Source: Paenibacillus taichungensis (GTDB lineage Bacteria; Bacillota; Bacilli; Paenibacillales; Paenibacillaceae). From it: a stretch of 63,963 nucleotides of DNA. Position numbers and translations under genes: made by a program. Within the stretch, counting starts at the first letter, position 1. Each line of letters opens with the position of its first letter. Under the pieces are notes generated by a model. That model was not told where the DNA came from, did no database searches, and was given only the letters and a program-made list of their open reading frames with translations. Where the stretch lies: positions 1 through 63,963 of the forward strand of contig NZ_JABMCC010000083.1 in NCBI RefSeq assembly GCF_013359905.1, in the 5' to 3' direction. Positions 41,922-53,224 of the stretch are shown piece after piece.

Positions 41922-42356
41922 ATGTTGGTACCAAAACGTGTAAAACACCGTAAGCAACAACGTGGACATATGAAGGGCCAAGCTAAAGGCGGAACTACGC
42001 TGAACTTCGGCGAATACGGTCTGCAAGCTACGGAACCGGCTTGGATTACGAACCGTCAAATCGAAGCGGCTCGTATTGCGATGACTCGTTACATCAAACG
42101 TGGTGGTAAAGTTTGGATCAAAATCTTCCCAGACAAACCAATCACTCAAAAGCCTCTCGAGGTTCGGATGGGTAGCGGTAAAGGTAACGTAGAAAAATGG
42201 GTTGCAGTTGTGAAACCAGGTAAGATCATGTTTGAACTTGCTGGTGTACCGGAGGATATTGCACGCGAAGCAATGCGTCTTGCCGCTCACAAACTGCCAA
42301 TCAAAACGAAGTTTGTGAAACGTGAAGAATTGGGTGGTGAAGCAAATGAAAGCTAG
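41922..42356 (+). CDS. rplP: 50S ribosomal protein L16
   Basis: L16 (144 residues) helps place the A-site t[18 protein letters not shown] and [17 protein letters not shown] are typical; the R81-like arginine that is hydroxylated in E. coli falls in the latter region. It overlaps rpmC by 11 bases. Confidence 0.98.
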   Translation: MLVPKRVKHRKQQRGHMKGQAKGGTTLNFGEYGLQATEPAWITNRQIEAARIAMTRYIKRGGKVWIKIFPDKPITQKPLEVRMGSGKGNVEKWVAVVKPGKIMFELAGVPEDIAREAMRLAAHKLPIKTKFVKREELGGEANES

Positions 42357-42543
42357 TGAATTTCGCAACCTAACCTCTGCTGAAATCGAGCAAAAGATTG
42401 CCGGATTTAAAGAAGAACTCTTTAACCTCCGCTTTCAACTCGCTACCGGTCAGCTGGATAACCCGACTCGAATCCGTGATGTGCGGAAAGAAATAGCTCG
42501 TGCTAAAACCATTATCCGTGAAAGAGAATTGGGAATCGGTTAA
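42346..42543 (+). CDS. rpmC: 50S ribosomal protein L29
   Basis: L29 (65 residues), beginning [17 protein letters not shown] and containing [17 protein letters not shown] 42346 lies within the end of rplP behind GGTGGTGAA, so translation is coupled. Confidence 0.97.
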   Translation: MKASEFRNLTSAEIEQKIAGFKEELFNLRFQLATGQLDNPTRIRDVRKEIARAKTIIRERELGIG

Positions 42544-42591
42544 TTAGGGATCGGATGTCTAATCCGTCCGTAATCAGGAAGGAGGCCAACA

Positions 42592-42858
42592 ATGAGCGAA
42601 GAACGTAACGCACGTAAAGTGCAAACAGGTAAAGTAGTCAGTGATAAAATGGATAAAACGATCGTTGTTGCTGTAGAAACTTACAAAAAACACGACTTGT
42701 ACCATAAACGTATCAAGGTTACTAAAAAATTCAAAGCGCATGACGAAGAAAACACTGCGAAAATCGGTGACACGGTGAAAATCATGGAGACTCGTCCGCT
42801 TTCGAAAGATAAACGCTGGAGACTTACTGAAGTCGTAGAAAAAGCGATTATCATCTAA
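42592..42858 (+). CDS. rpsQ: 30S ribosomal protein S17
   Basis: S17 (88 residues) with [17 protein letters not shown] and the conserved KFKAHDEEN segment. SD AAGGAGG precedes ATG 42592. Confidence 0.97.
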   Translation: MSEERNARKVQTGKVVSDKMDKTIVVAVETYKKHDLYHKRIKVTKKFKAHDEENTAKIGDTVKIMETRPLSKDKRWRLTEVVEKAIII

Positions 42859-42893
42859 TGCATCAGCAGCATAGCTGAAAGGAGGAATACTAA

Positions 42894-43262
42894 ATGATTC
42901 AACCATTTACACGTTTGACTGTGGCCGACAACTCCGGTGCGAAGGAACTGATGTGTATCCGCGTACTCGGCGGTACGGGACGTCGTACAGCTCAAATCGG
43001 TGATCTGATCGTTTGTTCGGTAAAACAAGCAACACCAGGCGGCGTTGTCAAAAAAGGTGATGTAGTTAGAGCGGTTGTCGTTCGTACTAAACGTTCTGTA
43101 CGTCGTAAAGACGGTTCCTACATCGGTTTTGATGAAAATGCAGCGGTTGTTGTAAAAGACGACAGAAGCCCACGTGGAACACGTATTTTCGGACCTGTTG
43201 CTCGTGAACTCCGCGAGAAAGACTTCATGAAAATCGTTTCCTTGGCCCCAGAAGTTATCTAA
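42894..43262 (+). CDS. rplN: 50S ribosomal protein L14
   Basis: L14 (122 residues) begins [20 protein letters not shown] and ends with [16 protein letters not shown], the usual family ends. Confidence 0.98.
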   Translation: MIQPFTRLTVADNSGAKELMCIRVLGGTGRRTAQIGDLIVCSVKQATPGGVVKKGDVVRAVVVRTKRSVRRKDGSYIGFDENAAVVVKDDRSPRGTRIFGPVARELREKDFMKIVSLAPEVI

Positions 43263-43301
43263 AGCTTAATCTCGTGATGTTAGAAACAGGAGGTGTACGA
43301 A

Positions 43302-43655
43302 ATGCCAAGAGTGAAAAAAGTTCTGGAATCCCATAACAATAAACTTCATGTTAAAAAAGAAGATACAGTTATGGTGATCAGCGGTAAAGACAAAGGTAAA
43401 AAAGGCCGTGTCATCGCTGCTTATCCTCGTGAGAACCGCGTCCTTGTGGAAGGTGTTAACATGATTAAAAAACACCAGAAGCCTAACCAGCAAAATCCGC
43501 AAGGCGGCATTATCGAGAAGGAAGCTCCGATTCACGTTTCCAACGTAATGCACATCGATCCGAAGAGCGGAAAAGTAACCCGTGTAGGTTACAAAGTGTT
43601 GGATAACGGAAAGAAAGTGCGCGTTGCAAAACGTTCCGGAGAAATTATCGACTAA
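43302..43655 (+). CDS. rplX: 50S ribosomal protein L24
   Basis: L24 (117 residues) contains the KOW motif [20 protein letters not shown]. Compared with the 103-residue B. subtilis protein it has about 14 extra N-terminal residues ([15 protein letters not shown]). ATG 43302 has ACAGGAGGTG at good spacing, so the extension looks real. Confidence 0.95.
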   Translation: MPRVKKVLESHNNKLHVKKEDTVMVISGKDKGKKGRVIAAYPRENRVLVEGVNMIKKHQKPNQQNPQGGIIEKEAPIHVSNVMHIDPKSGKVTRVGYKVLDNGKKVRVAKRSGEIID

Positions 43656-43687
43656 TTGAACCGAATGAGAAAGGAGGTCTATGATTC

Positions 43688-44230
43688 ATGGCAGCAAGAA
43701 TGAAAGAACGTTACCTGAACGAAATTGCTCCTGCTTTGATGCAGAAGTTTAACTATACAACGGTAATGCAAGTGCCGAAAATCGAGAAAATCGTTATCAA
43801 CATGGGTGTGGGCGACGCAGTTCAAAACTCCAAAGTGTTGGATTCCGCAGTAAACGATTTGCAACTGATCGCAGGTCAAAAACCTGTAATCACTCGTGCT
43901 AAAAAATCTATCGCAGGTTTCAAACTGCGTGAGAACATGCCTATCGGTGTGAAAGTAACATTGCGCGGCGAGCGTATGTACTTCTTCCTCGATAAACTGT
44001 TCAACGTTACGCTTCCTCGTGTCCGCGACTTCCGCGGTGTATCGAGCAAAGCTTTCGACGGACGTGGTAACTACACACTGGGTCTGAAAGAACAATTGAT
44101 CTTCCCAGAGATCGAGTATGATAAAGTAGACAAAGTCCGCGGTATGGATATTGTCATCGTAACAACGGCGAAAACAGACGAAGAATCCCGTGAATTGCTC
44201 ACGCAACTCGGAATGCCTTTCGTAAAATAA
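43688..44230 (+). CDS. rplE: 50S ribosomal protein L5
   Basis: L5 (180 residues) binds 5S rRNA. The [18 protein letters not shown] and [11 protein letters not shown] segments are family signatures. AAGGAGGTC lies upstream. Confidence 0.98.
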   Translation: MAARMKERYLNEIAPALMQKFNYTTVMQVPKIEKIVINMGVGDAVQNSKVLDSAVNDLQLIAGQKPVITRAKKSIAGFKLRENMPIGVKVTLRGERMYFFLDKLFNVTLPRVRDFRGVSSKAFDGRGNYTLGLKEQLIFPEIEYDKVDKVRGMDIVIVTTAKTDEESRELLTQLGMPFVK

Positions 44231-44303
44231 TGTTGCTATAACGTTTCCGGGTGTCTGGAAAGACTCCCTTTTCTCCGAAATTATTTAGGAGGTGTCAGGC
44301 TAA

Positions 44304-44489
44304 GTGGCAAAAACTTCGATGAAAGTTAAACAACAACGTACACCAAAGTTTAAAGTACGTGCTTATACACGCTGTGAGCGTTGCGGACGTCCACATTCGG
44401 TACTGCAGAAGTTCAAAATTTGCAGAATTTGCTTCCGTGAATTAGCTTATAAAGGCCAGATCCCTGGCGTGAAAAAAGCAAGCTGGTAA
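44304..44489 (+). CDS. rpsN: 30S ribosomal protein S14 type Z
   Basis: The short zinc-binding S14 (61 residues) has two cysteine pairs (C24/C27, C40/C43). GTG 44304 follows AGGAGGTG. The zinc-free long paralogue is not in this window. Confidence 0.97.
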   Translation: MAKTSMKVKQQRTPKFKVRAYTRCERCGRPHSVLQKFKICRICFRELAYKGQIPGVKKASW

Positions 44490-44521
44490 AAAGTCCTGAA
44501 CGGGAAGGAGGTTAACTCACA

Positions 44522-44920
44522 ATGACTATGTCTGATCCAATTGCAGATATGCTTACTCGTATTCGTAACGCGAACACAGTTCGTCACGAAACGGTAGAAA
44601 TGCCTGCTTCGACAATGAAAAAACAAATCGCCGACATCTTGAAGCGTGAAGGTTTTATCCGTGACGCTGAAGTTATCGATGATAACAAACAAGGGATTAT
44701 CCGTGTTTTCCTGAAATACGGTCAAAATAACGAGCGTGTTATTACTGGTCTGAAAAGAATCAGTAAACCTGGTCTTCGTGTTTACACGAAAAGCAACGAA
44801 GTACCTCGTGTACTTGGTGGTCTGGGTATCGCTATTATCTCGACATCCAAAGGTATCATGACGGACAAAGAAGCTCGTCAATCAAAATCCGGCGGAGAAG
44901 TCGTCTGCTACGTTTGGTAA
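44522..44920 (+). CDS. rpsH: 30S ribosomal protein S8
   Basis: S8 (132 residues) starts [17 protein letters not shown] and ends GGEVVCYVW, with the [18 protein letters not shown] signature. ATG 44528 two codons later is also possible. Confidence 0.97.
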   Translation: MTMSDPIADMLTRIRNANTVRHETVEMPASTMKKQIADILKREGFIRDAEVIDDNKQGIIRVFLKYGQNNERVITGLKRISKPGLRVYTKSNEVPRVLGGLGIAIISTSKGIMTDKEARQSKSGGEVVCYVW

Positions 44921-44950
44921 TATAACGTCACAAGATAGGAGGTGCAACAT

Positions 44951-45493
44951 ATGTCTCGTATTGGTCGCAAACCAATTACAGTACCAAGTGGTGTGGACAT
45001 CACACTGGACAACACCGTTATTACGGTAAAAGGACCAAAAGGATCTTTGACTCGTGAACTTCATAAAGACATGAAGGTTACAGTTGAAAACAACGAAATT
45101 ACAGTTGTGCGTCCTTCCGATAACAAAACTCACCGTTCTTTGCACGGCACAACGCGTAGCGTTGTAAACAACATGGTGAGTGGTGTTACTGAAGGATTCG
45201 CAAAATCTCTGGAGCTGGTTGGGGTCGGATATCGTGCAAGCAAATCCGGAGATAAAATCGTTCTGAACGTTGGCTACTCTCACCCGGTTGAAATTACACC
45301 GGAAGCGGGAATCGAATTCGAAGTTCCTTCGAACACGAAAATCATCGTTCGCGGAATCGATAAAGAGCGTGTAGGTGCTTACGCTGCTAAAATCCGTTCC
45401 GTTCGTGAACCTGAGCCGTACAAAGGTAAAGGTATTAAATATGAAGGCGAGCGTATCATCCGTAAGGAAGGTAAAGCCGGTAAGAAGAAATAA
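44951..45493 (+). CDS. rplF: 50S ribosomal protein L6
   Basis: L6 (180 residues) begins [17 protein letters not shown] and ends in the basic [14 protein letters not shown] ... KAGKKK tail. ATG 44951 has AGGAGGTG upstream. Confidence 0.98.
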   Translation: MSRIGRKPITVPSGVDITLDNTVITVKGPKGSLTRELHKDMKVTVENNEITVVRPSDNKTHRSLHGTTRSVVNNMVSGVTEGFAKSLELVGVGYRASKSGDKIVLNVGYSHPVEITPEAGIEFEVPSNTKIIVRGIDKERVGAYAAKIRSVREPEPYKGKGIKYEGERIIRKEGKAGKKK

Positions 45494-45610
45494 GATTTTT
45501 CTTACCGCCTTTGCGCGGTTTTCGGCTTGCTTGCTTCTTGTGTTTCTAATATACCCCGTGGCTTCCGGTTTGAAGCCAGCGAGGTAACCTGAAAGGAGTG
45601 AATCCCTGAG
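45494..45610 (+). other. long rplF-rplR spacer with hairpin
   Basis: This 117-base spacer is long for the spc operon. TGGCTTC (45559-45565) pairs with GAAGCCA (45572-45578). No promoter or gene is recognised. Confidence 0.45.
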
Positions 45611-45979
45611 ATGATTACGAAACAAGATAAAAACAAGGCTCGTCTGAAAAGACACCTGCGTGTTCGTAAGAAAATCCAAGGAACGGCAGCACGTCCTCGT
45701 TTGAACGTATTCCGTTCTGGTAAACATATGTATGCTCAAATCATCGATGACGTAGCTGGTGTTACGATCGCTTCCGCGTCTACTGTAGACAAAGAATTGA
45801 GCGGCGACATCAAAAACGGCGCATCTGTTGAATCTGCTCGTAAAGTTGGCGAACTCGTTGCTAAACGTGCAAAAGACAAAGGCGTTTCTAACATCGTATT
45901 TGACCGTAGCGGTTATCTGTACCATGGTCGTATCGCAGCATTGGCTGCAGCGGCTCGTGAAGCAGGACTTGAGTTTTAA
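45611..45979 (+). CDS. rplR: 50S ribosomal protein L18
   Basis: L18 (122 residues) binds 5S r[24 protein letters not shown] and the C-terminal [24 protein letters not shown] are typical. SD GAAAGGAGTG lies upstream. Confidence 0.98.
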   Translation: MITKQDKNKARLKRHLRVRKKIQGTAARPRLNVFRSGKHMYAQIIDDVAGVTIASASTVDKELSGDIKNGASVESARKVGELVAKRAKDKGVSNIVFDRSGYLYHGRIAALAAAAREAGLEF

Positions 45980-46006
45980 GATATTTTTCAAAAGGAGGTT
46001 AACGAC

Positions 46007-46504
46007 TTGCGTGTAGATCCGAATACTTTGGAACTGACTGAAAGAGTTGTAAATATTAATCGCGTAGCTAAAGTAGTAAAAGGCGGACGCCGTTTCAGCT
46101 TTAGCGCACTGGTTGTAGTCGGCGACGGCAACGGCTGGGTTGGAGCTGGTATCGGTAAAGCGGGCGAAGTACCTGATGCAATTCGCAAAGGTATTGAAGA
46201 CGCTAAGAAAAACCTTGTACACGTTCCACTCGTAGGAACTTCGATTCCTCACTTGGTAACAGGTAAGTTCGGCGCAGGACGCGTGCTGTTGAAACCAGCA
46301 TCTGAAGGTACTGGTGTTATCGCTGGTGGTCCTGTACGTGCGGTTCTCGAACTTGCTGGTGTGGGTGACATTTTGACAAAATCTCTGGGTTCTTCGAATT
46401 CCATGAACATGGTCAATGCGACTTTGGAAGGTTTGTCCCGTTTGAAGCGTGCTGAAGACGTGGCAAAACTGCGCGGCAAATCCGTCGAAGAGCTTCTGGG
46501 TTAA
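46007..46504 (+). CDS. rpsE: 30S ribosomal protein S5
   Basis: S5 (165 residues, one fewer than B. subtilis) has the RNA-binding loop [18 protein letters not shown], where spectinomycin-resistance changes fall in other bacteria, and ends [10 protein letters not shown]. The start is TTG 46007 (M-R-V-D-P-N), with AAAGGAGG upstream. Confidence 0.96.
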   Translation: MRVDPNTLELTERVVNINRVAKVVKGGRRFSFSALVVVGDGNGWVGAGIGKAGEVPDAIRKGIEDAKKNLVHVPLVGTSIPHLVTGKFGAGRVLLKPASEGTGVIAGGPVRAVLELAGVGDILTKSLGSSNSMNMVNATLEGLSRLKRAEDVAKLRGKSVEELLG

Positions 46505-46516
46505 GGAGGGAATCTC

Positions 46517-46702
46517 ATGGCTAAATTAGAAATTACCCTCGTCCGCAGCTTGATCGGACGTCCGGAGACGCAAAGAACAACTGTGAAAACATTGGGCTTG
46601 CGCAAAATCAACAGTAAAGTGGTTCAAAACGACAATCCTGCCATTCGTGGTATGATTAACAAAGTAAGCCACTTGGTCGCTGTTAAAGAAGTAGAAGCTT
46701 AA
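46517..46702 (+). CDS. rpmD: 50S ribosomal protein L30
   Basis: L30 (61 residues) with [22 protein letters not shown] and [25 protein letters not shown] is upstream. Confidence 0.97.
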   Translation: MAKLEITLVRSLIGRPETQRTTVKTLGLRKINSKVVQNDNPAIRGMINKVSHLVAVKEVEA

Positions 46703-46745
46703 AAAAGGGTTAATCCCACAAATCTTTAAGGAGGTGCAACGAACG

Positions 46746-47186
46746 ATGAAGTTACATGAGCTTTCACCATCTCCTGGATCCCGCAAAGAACGTAAACGTC
46801 TTGGTCGCGGTCCAAGTAGTGGTACAGGTAAAACATCAGGTCGCGGTCACAAAGGACAAAACGCTCGTTCTGGCGGTGGAGTACGTCCAGGCTTCGAAGG
46901 TGGACAAAATCCATTGTATCGTCGCTTGCCAAAACGTGGTTTTGTAAACCCAACTCGCAAAGAATATGCAGTTGTGAATACTGAAGACCTGAACAGTTTT
47001 GCTGCGGGTACTGAAGTAACTCCAGAATTCTTGATGACGAACGGCGTAGTTAAAAACGCTAAATCCGGAATCAAAATCCTGGGTAACGGTGATGTCACTG
47101 TGAAGCTGACTGTTAAAGCTAACAAGTTTTCTCAATCTGCTATTGAGAAAATTGAAGCTGCCGGCGGTACAACTGAGGTGATTTAA
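46746..47186 (+). CDS. rplO: 50S ribosomal protein L15
   Basis: L15 (146 residues, as in B. subtilis) begins [20 protein letters not shown] and has the glycine-rich [20 protein letters not shown]. Its stop shares a base with the secY start (TAATG). Confidence 0.98.
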   Translation: MKLHELSPSPGSRKERKRLGRGPSSGTGKTSGRGHKGQNARSGGGVRPGFEGGQNPLYRRLPKRGFVNPTRKEYAVVNTEDLNSFAAGTEVTPEFLMTNGVVKNAKSGIKILGNGDVTVKLTVKANKFSQSAIEKIEAAGGTTEVI

Positions 47187-48484
47187 TGTTCAAGACCCTA
47201 AAGAATATCTGGCGGGTTGAAGATCTGCGCAAAAGGGTATTATTTACCCTTTTTGTACTGATCATTTACCGCATCGGCTCCTTTGTCCCCGTACCGGGAG
47301 TTAACAAAGATGTGTTCGAAGCGACAAATTCTGCGGGTAAAGAAGTTTTTGGACTTCTCAATACGTTCTCGGGCGGAGCGCTCTTTCAGTTCTCGATATT
47401 TGCGCTCGGGATCGTGCCTTACATCACTGCGTCTATCATAGTACAGTTGCTTTCCATGGACGTTATTCCTAAATTAGCGGAGTGGGCTAAGCAGGGTGAA
47501 CAAGGTAAGAAAAAATCTGCACAACTGACCCGTTATTTAACGGTAGGTCTGGCATTGATTCAAGCGTTTGGTACGTCGATCGGATTCAACCGCTTGTACA
47601 ATACAGAAATGGTGCCTAATGCAACATTTGCAGATTATATCTTGATCGCCATTGTACTTACGGCCGGTACTTCATTCCTAATGTGGCTTGGTGAGCAGAT
47701 CACCGAGAAGGGCATAGGAAACGGGATTTCGATTTTGATCTTTGCGGGTATCCTATCAACGGTGCCTAACATTATCAAACAAACGATCGAGTCCGACTTC
47801 ATCCAAGCTGACCAATTGTTCATGAACATTCTTAAAGGGGTAATCGTTGCAATTGTTATTGTACTGATTATCATAGGTGTCATTTACATCCAGCAGGCGA
47901 TTCGGAAAATTCCGGTACAGTACGCTAAACGCGTCGTAGGTAACAAAATGTACGGTGGACAGAACACACATATCCCGCTGAAGATTAATGCAGCAGGTGT
48001 TATCCCTGTCATCTTTGCTTCATCTCTGTTGATGTTCCCATCGATCATCGCAAACTTCTGGGCTGATCGTGCATGGGCACAGTGGATCGGAGCCAATCTC
48101 ACTACACATAAACCTTTGGGTATGTTACTGTATGTAGTGATGATTTTCGGATTCACATTCTTCTATACTTTTGTACAGATGAATCCACAGCAGATGGCTG
48201 ACAATATGAAAAAGAACGGCGGTTACATCCCAGGCATTCGTCCGGGTAAAGCAACCGAGAAATATCTGACCCGTGTCATGACTCGTTTGACAACGGCAGG
48301 TGCCATCTTCTTGGCAGTAATTTCCGTTCTGCCTGTAATCTTGGGGGCACTTTCTGGTTTGCCTCAATCTGCGCAAATTGGAGGAACATCTCTCCTGATC
48401 GTTATCGGTGTTGCGCTGGATACGATGAAGCAAATCGAAAGCCAATTGATCAAACGCCACTACAAAGGTTTTATCAATAAATAG
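47186..48484 (+). CDS. secY: preprotein translocase subunit SecY
   Basis: SecY (432 residues) is the channel of the Sec translocon, with ten expected membrane segments. The plug region near ALFQFSIFALGIVPYITASI, the GIGNGISILIFAG loop and cytoplasmic C-terminal KRHYKGFINK are typical. Coupled to rplO. Confidence 0.98.
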   Translation: MFKTLKNIWRVEDLRKRVLFTLFVLIIYRIGSFVPVPGVNKDVFEATNSAGKEVFGLLNTFSGGALFQFSIFALGIVPYITASIIVQLLSMDVIPKLAEWAKQGEQGKKKSAQLTRYLTVGLALIQAFGTSIGFNRLYNTEMVPNATFADYILIAIVLTAGTSFLMWLGEQITEKGIGNGISILIFAGILSTVPNIIKQTIESDFIQADQLFMNILKGVIVAIVIVLIIIGVIYIQQAIRKIPVQYAKRVVGNKMYGGQNTHIPLKINAAGVIPVIFASSLLMFPSIIANFWADRAWAQWIGANLTTHKPLGMLLYVVMIFGFTFFYTFVQMNPQQMADNMKKNGGYIPGIRPGKATEKYLTRVMTRLTTAGAIFLAVISVLPVILGALSGLPQSAQIGGTSLLIVIGVALDTMKQIESQLIKRHYKGFINK

Positions 48485-48568
48485 GCAATAGGTACCGGTC
48501 AAGCTAAGATTTACTTGCCGGCACCTATTGTGCTGTTTGTTGATGTAGGGTAGTCTTGGAGGGAGTGA

Positions 48569-49219
<651 letters not shown>

Positions 49220-49223
49220 TTGA

Positions 49224-49976
49224 ATGATCATTGGTAAGTCCGAAACGGAACTGGGCTTGATGAGGGAAGCGGGGAGAATTGTTGCGGAAACGCATCGTCT
49301 CTTGGCAGAGCATATCGCTCCCGGTATTACGACTGGAGAACTTGACCATATGGCCGATCAATACATCCGCAGTCAAGGAGCTGTGCCGTCTTTCAAAGGT
49401 TATAACGGTTTCCCTGCCAGTGTGTGCGCTTCAGTGAATGAAGAGTTGGTGCATGGATTTCCCGGCAAACGAAAGTTGAACGAGGGCGATATCGTTACGT
49501 TTGACATTGGCGCGCAGTACCAGGGTTATCACGGAGACTCCGCCTGGACTTATCCAGTCGGCCGTATTTCCGAAGAAGCCCGTCGTCTTCTGGACGTTAC
49601 CGAGGCTTCGTTATACGCAGGTCTGGCGCTGGTTAAACCGGACGTTCGCTTGTTTACAATATCTCATGCGATTCAGAAATATATTGAAGATGAAGGGTTC
49701 TCAGTAGTACGTGAATATGTCGGTCACGGCATAGGAGCGGATCTGCACGAGGAACCACAGATTCCGAACTATGGTCTTCCTGATCGGGGACCACGGCTTA
49801 AAGCGGGCATGGTGCTGGCCATAGAGCCGATGGTTAACGCAGGCAGACGGTATGTGAAAACGTTGGAAGATAACTGGACTGTCGTCACTGTTGATGGATC
49901 GTTATGCGCCCACTTTGAACACACCGTAGCAGTTACACCAGAAGGCATGGAAATTTTCACAAAACTGAATGCGTAG
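49224..49976 (+). CDS. map: methionine aminopeptidase type I
   Basis: Map (250 residues) removes initiator Met. The metal ligands appear in order: D in [11 protein letters not shown] in YHGDSAW, H in [13 protein letters not shown] in AIEPMV and E in HFEHTVAVT. It follows adk by four bases. Confidence 0.97.
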   Translation: MIIGKSETELGLMREAGRIVAETHRLLAEHIAPGITTGELDHMADQYIRSQGAVPSFKGYNGFPASVCASVNEELVHGFPGKRKLNEGDIVTFDIGAQYQGYHGDSAWTYPVGRISEEARRLLDVTEASLYAGLALVKPDVRLFTISHAIQKYIEDEGFSVVREYVGHGIGADLHEEPQIPNYGLPDRGPRLKAGMVLAIEPMVNAGRRYVKTLEDNWTVVTVDGSLCAHFEHTVAVTPEGMEIFTKLNA

Positions 49977-49986
49977 GTGATAAGGC

Positions 49987-50295
49987 ATGAACAATCAGTC
50001 TAATCCGCAGCTCGGTCAACTTGTGAAGATCCGTAAAGGCCGCAATGCGGACCAAGCCGCAGTAATTGTTGCTATAGCGGACAGCAGGTTCGTATATATT
50101 GCGGATGGAGACAAACGTAAGTTTGATCAACCCAAGAAGAAGAATATTCTTCATCTTGAACTCCAGCCGATGATTAGCAGCGAGGTCGTAAACAGTTTAA
50201 ACGAGAGTGGTCGGGTGACAAACGGAAAGCTCCGCTTCGCGGTTCATTCGTTTCTGGAATCCACCAACATTCAAGCTGAAGAGAAAGGAGACTGA
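49987..50295 (+). CDS. KOW domain RNA-binding protein (L14e/L27e-like)
   Basis: A 102-residue protein with a KOW-like start ([22 protein letters not shown]) and a basic patch [14 protein letters not shown]. Proteins of this type lie between map and infA in many Bacillales. No specific role is known to me; RNA binding is inferred from the KOW motif. Confidence 0.85.
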   Translation: MNNQSNPQLGQLVKIRKGRNADQAAVIVAIADSRFVYIADGDKRKFDQPKKKNILHLELQPMISSEVVNSLNESGRVTNGKLRFAVHSFLESTNIQAEEKGD

Positions 50296-50298
50296 CTA

Positions 50299-50514
50299 AT
50301 GGCCAAGGAAGATGTCATTGAAGTGGAAGGTACGGTTCTCGAACCGCTACCGAATGCAACGTTCAAGGTTGAGCTTGAGAACGGTCATCAAATTCTCGCT
50401 CACGTTTCCGGCAAGTTGCGGATGCACTTTATCCGTATCCTGACTGGAGACAAAGTGGTTGTTCAGTTATCGCCTTATGATTTGACAAAAGGTCGTATAA
50501 CTTACCGTAAATAG
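50299..50514 (+). CDS. infA: translation initiation factor IF-1
   Basis: IF-1 (71 residues) is a single OB-fold protein that occupies the A site during initiation. It reads [21 protein letters not shown] and ends KGRITYRK, as in the family. It lies three bases after the KOW gene. Confidence 0.98.
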   Translation: MAKEDVIEVEGTVLEPLPNATFKVELENGHQILAHVSGKLRMHFIRILTGDKVVVQLSPYDLTKGRITYRK

Positions 50515-50538
50515 TAGTAGACAGTTGCAATGAACTGT

Positions 50539-50584
50539 GAAGCTTATGAAGCGGGTTTTGCCCGGCAAAACTTGCGAAAGCTTC
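50539..50584 (+). other. long hairpin in infA-rpmJ spacer
   Basis: GAAGCTT (50539-50545) pairs with AAGCTTC (50578-50584), and an inner GCGGGTTTTGC (50551-50561) pairs with GCAAAACTTGC (50565-50575) around loop CCG. There is no T-run. Confidence 0.7.
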
Positions 50585-50606
50585 GAAGCCGGTTTTACAA
50601 TAGTAG

Positions 50607-50780
<174 letters not shown>

Positions 50781-50800
50781 AGAAGGGGGTGTAGCGTAAA

Positions 50801-51169
50801 ATGGCACGTATAGCTGGTGTGGATTTGCCACGTGATAAGCGCGTTGAGATCGCCTTGACTTATATTTTCGGAATCGGTAAAACGACTTCCCAGAAAATTC
50901 TGAGCACAACAGGCATCAATCCGGACACTCGTGTTCGTGATTTGACGGAAGATGAAGTCAGCAAATTGCGTGAAAGTATCGACAAAGAGGTCAAAGTAGA
51001 AGGTGACCTGCGTCGTGAAATCTCTTTGAATATTAAGCGTTTGACGGAGATCGGTTGTTACCGTGGAGTTCGTCATCGTCGTGGTCTGCCTGTTCGTGGA
51101 CAACGTACGAAAACGAATGCTCGTACTCGTAAAGGTCCTCGTCGTACTGTAGCGAACAAGAAGAAATAA
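50801..51169 (+). CDS. rpsM: 30S ribosomal protein S13
   Basis: S13 (122 residues) has the tRNA- and rRNA-contacting tail [19 protein letters not shown] and starts [14 protein letters not shown]. It follows rpmJ by 20 bases. Confidence 0.98.
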   Translation: MARIAGVDLPRDKRVEIALTYIFGIGKTTSQKILSTTGINPDTRVRDLTEDEVSKLRESIDKEVKVEGDLRREISLNIKRLTEIGCYRGVRHRRGLPVRGQRTKTNARTRKGPRRTVANKKK

Positions 51170-51188
51170 TAAGGGGGGATAAGAGAAA

Positions 51189-51584
51189 ATGGCTAAACCG
51201 AAAAAAGTCGTACGTACTAAACGTCGTGACCGTAAGAATATTGAATCTGGCGTGGCGCATATCCGTTCCACTTTCAATAACACTATCGTTACTATTACGG
51301 ATCCTCACGGAAATGCAATTTCGTGGGCAAGCTCCGGCGGCCTCGGATTCAGAGGTTCCCGTAAATCGACTCCGTTTGCTGCACAAATGGCTGCTGAGAC
51401 TGCTGCCAAAGCTGCAATGGAACATGGGATGAAAGCCGTTGAGGTTATGGTTAAAGGACCAGGCGCAGGCCGTGAAGCAGCGATCCGCTCTTTGCAAGCT
51501 GCAGGTCTTGAAGTTAACCTGATCAAAGACGTAACTCCAGTCCCGCATAACGGATGCCGTCCTCCAAAACGTCGTCGTGTCTAA
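51189..51584 (+). CDS. rpsK: 30S ribosomal protein S11
   Basis: S11 (131 residues) ends in [18 protein letters not shown], the near-invariant tail whose Asn-Gly can become isoaspartate in E. coli. Confidence 0.98.
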   Translation: MAKPKKVVRTKRRDRKNIESGVAHIRSTFNNTIVTITDPHGNAISWASSGGLGFRGSRKSTPFAAQMAAETAAKAAMEHGMKAVEVMVKGPGAGREAAIRSLQAAGLEVNLIKDVTPVPHNGCRPPKRRRV

Positions 51585-51720
51585 TGAGATTTGCCCCTGC
51601 GTGTGGTATATTTCCGGCACAATCTGCTAATAATGGTTGTTTAGGCATACTACTACATGTTTTCGCAAGAGAAGGTAAATGTTTCATAGAGGACCGACGT
51701 TTTGAAGGAGGGGTATTGCA

Positions 51721-52665
51721 GTGATTGAAATCGAAAAGCCGAAAATTGAGACGGTAGACGTCAACGATGATGGCACCTATGGGAAATTCGTAGTAGAACC
51801 GCTTGAGCGCGGATACGGTACGACGCTTGGAAACTCGCTTCGCCGAATCTTGCTCTCGTCACTGCCGGGTGCGGCAGTGTCTTCGGTTCAAATCGATGGC
51901 GTTCTGCATGAATTTGCTACAGTTCCTGGCGTAATGGAAGATGTTACGGAGGTCATTCTTAACCTGAAAGCTTTATCGCTTAAAATTCATTCTGATGAGG
52001 AGAAAGTGCTCGAGATTGATGCTGAAGGCGAAGGAGCAATTACGGCTGGAGATATCCGTGCTGACTCTGATGTGGAAATCCTTAACCCGGATCTGCACAT
52101 CGCTACGCTCGGACCAGGTTCGAGACTTCACATGCGTATTTTTGCCAATCGCGGTCGCGGCTACGTCCAGGCAGATCGGAATAAACGCGATGACCAGCCG
52201 ATCGGCGTCATCCCAGTCGATTCCATCTTCACCCCGATCAGCCGCGTTAACTACGCTGTGGAAAATACGCGTGTTGGCCAAGTAACCAACTATGACAAGC
52301 TCACGTTGGAAGTTTGGACTGACGGAAGTATTCGTCCTGAAGAGGCTGTAAGCCTTGGCGCTAAAATTTTGACCGAGCATCTGATGCTCTTCGTGGGTCT
52401 TACAGACGAAGCGAAAGATGCAGAGATTATGGTCGAAAAAGAAGAAGACAAAAAAGAAAAAGTACTCGAAATGACGATCGAAGAGCTGGATCTCTCTGTT
52501 CGTTCCTATAACTGCCTCAAACGTGCTGGTATTAATACCGTACAAGAGCTGACTACGAAAACAGAAGAAGACATGATGAAAGTCCGTAACCTCGGACGTA
52601 AGTCTTTGGAAGAAGTTCAAGAGAAGCTTGAGGAACTTGGTTTGGGACTCCGTACAGAAGAATAG
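51721..52665 (+). CDS. rpoA: DNA-directed RNA polymerase subunit alpha
   Basis: RpoA (314 residues) has the assembly domain with [20 protein letters not shown] and the C-terminal domain [24 protein letters not shown] that contacts UP elements and activators. GTG 51721 has AAGGAGGGG upstream. Confidence 0.98.
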   Translation: MIEIEKPKIETVDVNDDGTYGKFVVEPLERGYGTTLGNSLRRILLSSLPGAAVSSVQIDGVLHEFATVPGVMEDVTEVILNLKALSLKIHSDEEKVLEIDAEGEGAITAGDIRADSDVEILNPDLHIATLGPGSRLHMRIFANRGRGYVQADRNKRDDQPIGVIPVDSIFTPISRVNYAVENTRVGQVTNYDKLTLEVWTDGSIRPEEAVSLGAKILTEHLMLFVGLTDEAKDAEIMVEKEEDKKEKVLEMTIEELDLSVRSYNCLKRAGINTVQELTTKTEEDMMKVRNLGRKSLEEVQEKLEELGLGLRTEE

Positions 52666-52699
52666 ACAGCCGAGTGCTTGAAGTGAAGGAGGGAAAACA

Positions 52700-53065
52700 A
52701 TGGCATACCAAAAGTTGGGCCGTAATTCCAGCGCACGTAAAGCTTTGTTCCGTGACCTGGTAACCGACCTGTTCTTATACGAACGCATTCAGACAACTGA
52801 AGCGAAAGCAAAAGAGGTTCGCTCTATTGCTGAAAAACTGATCACTAAAGCGAAAAAGGGAGATCTTCATGCCCGTCGCCAAGTGGCAGCTTATGTTCGC
52901 CGCGAAACAATCGATGGTGAGCAAGATGCAATCCAAAAACTGTTTAGCGAATTGTCCGGTCGTTACGCTGAGCGTCCAGGTGGATACACTCGTATCCTGA
53001 AACTGGGACCTCGTCGTGGTGACGCTGCGCCTATGGTTTACTTGGAACTGGTTGACCGCGCGTAG
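52700..53065 (+). CDS. rplQ: 50S ribosomal protein L17
   Basis: L17 (121 residues) begins [20 protein letters not shown]. It ends the alpha operon; a terminator-like hairpin (GAAGCTCC with GGGGCTTC, then TTTT) follows at 53151-53175. Confidence 0.98.
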   Translation: MAYQKLGRNSSARKALFRDLVTDLFLYERIQTTEAKAKEVRSIAEKLITKAKKGDLHARRQVAAYVRRETIDGEQDAIQKLFSELSGRYAERPGGYTRILKLGPRRGDAAPMVYLELVDRA

Positions 53066-53150
53066 AACAGATGAGATGAGGAAAGGGGACAGAATCGTTG
53101 ATTCTGGTTTAACCCTTTTTTTCTCTTCATTTCGGATTTCGTGCTGTAAT

Positions 53151-53176
53151 AGAAGCTCCGAAAGGGGCTTCTTTTG
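53151..53176 (+). terminator. terminator after rplQ
   Basis: AGAAGCTCC and GGGGCTTCT pair with a short AAA-containing loop (G-U closing), followed by TTTG. It lies 50 bases before truA. Confidence 0.65.
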
Positions 53177-53224
53177 CTGTTCGGGATAGGCACATGTATA
53201 GTATGGAACAAAGGTGTGGTATTG

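Noticed and set aside
44882..46252. 456-codon open frame on the reverse strand across rpsH-rpsE
   Set aside because: It lies fully opposite ribosomal protein genes, is Phe/Ser/Thr-rich in the way antisense frames of highly biased genes are, and has no ribosome site.
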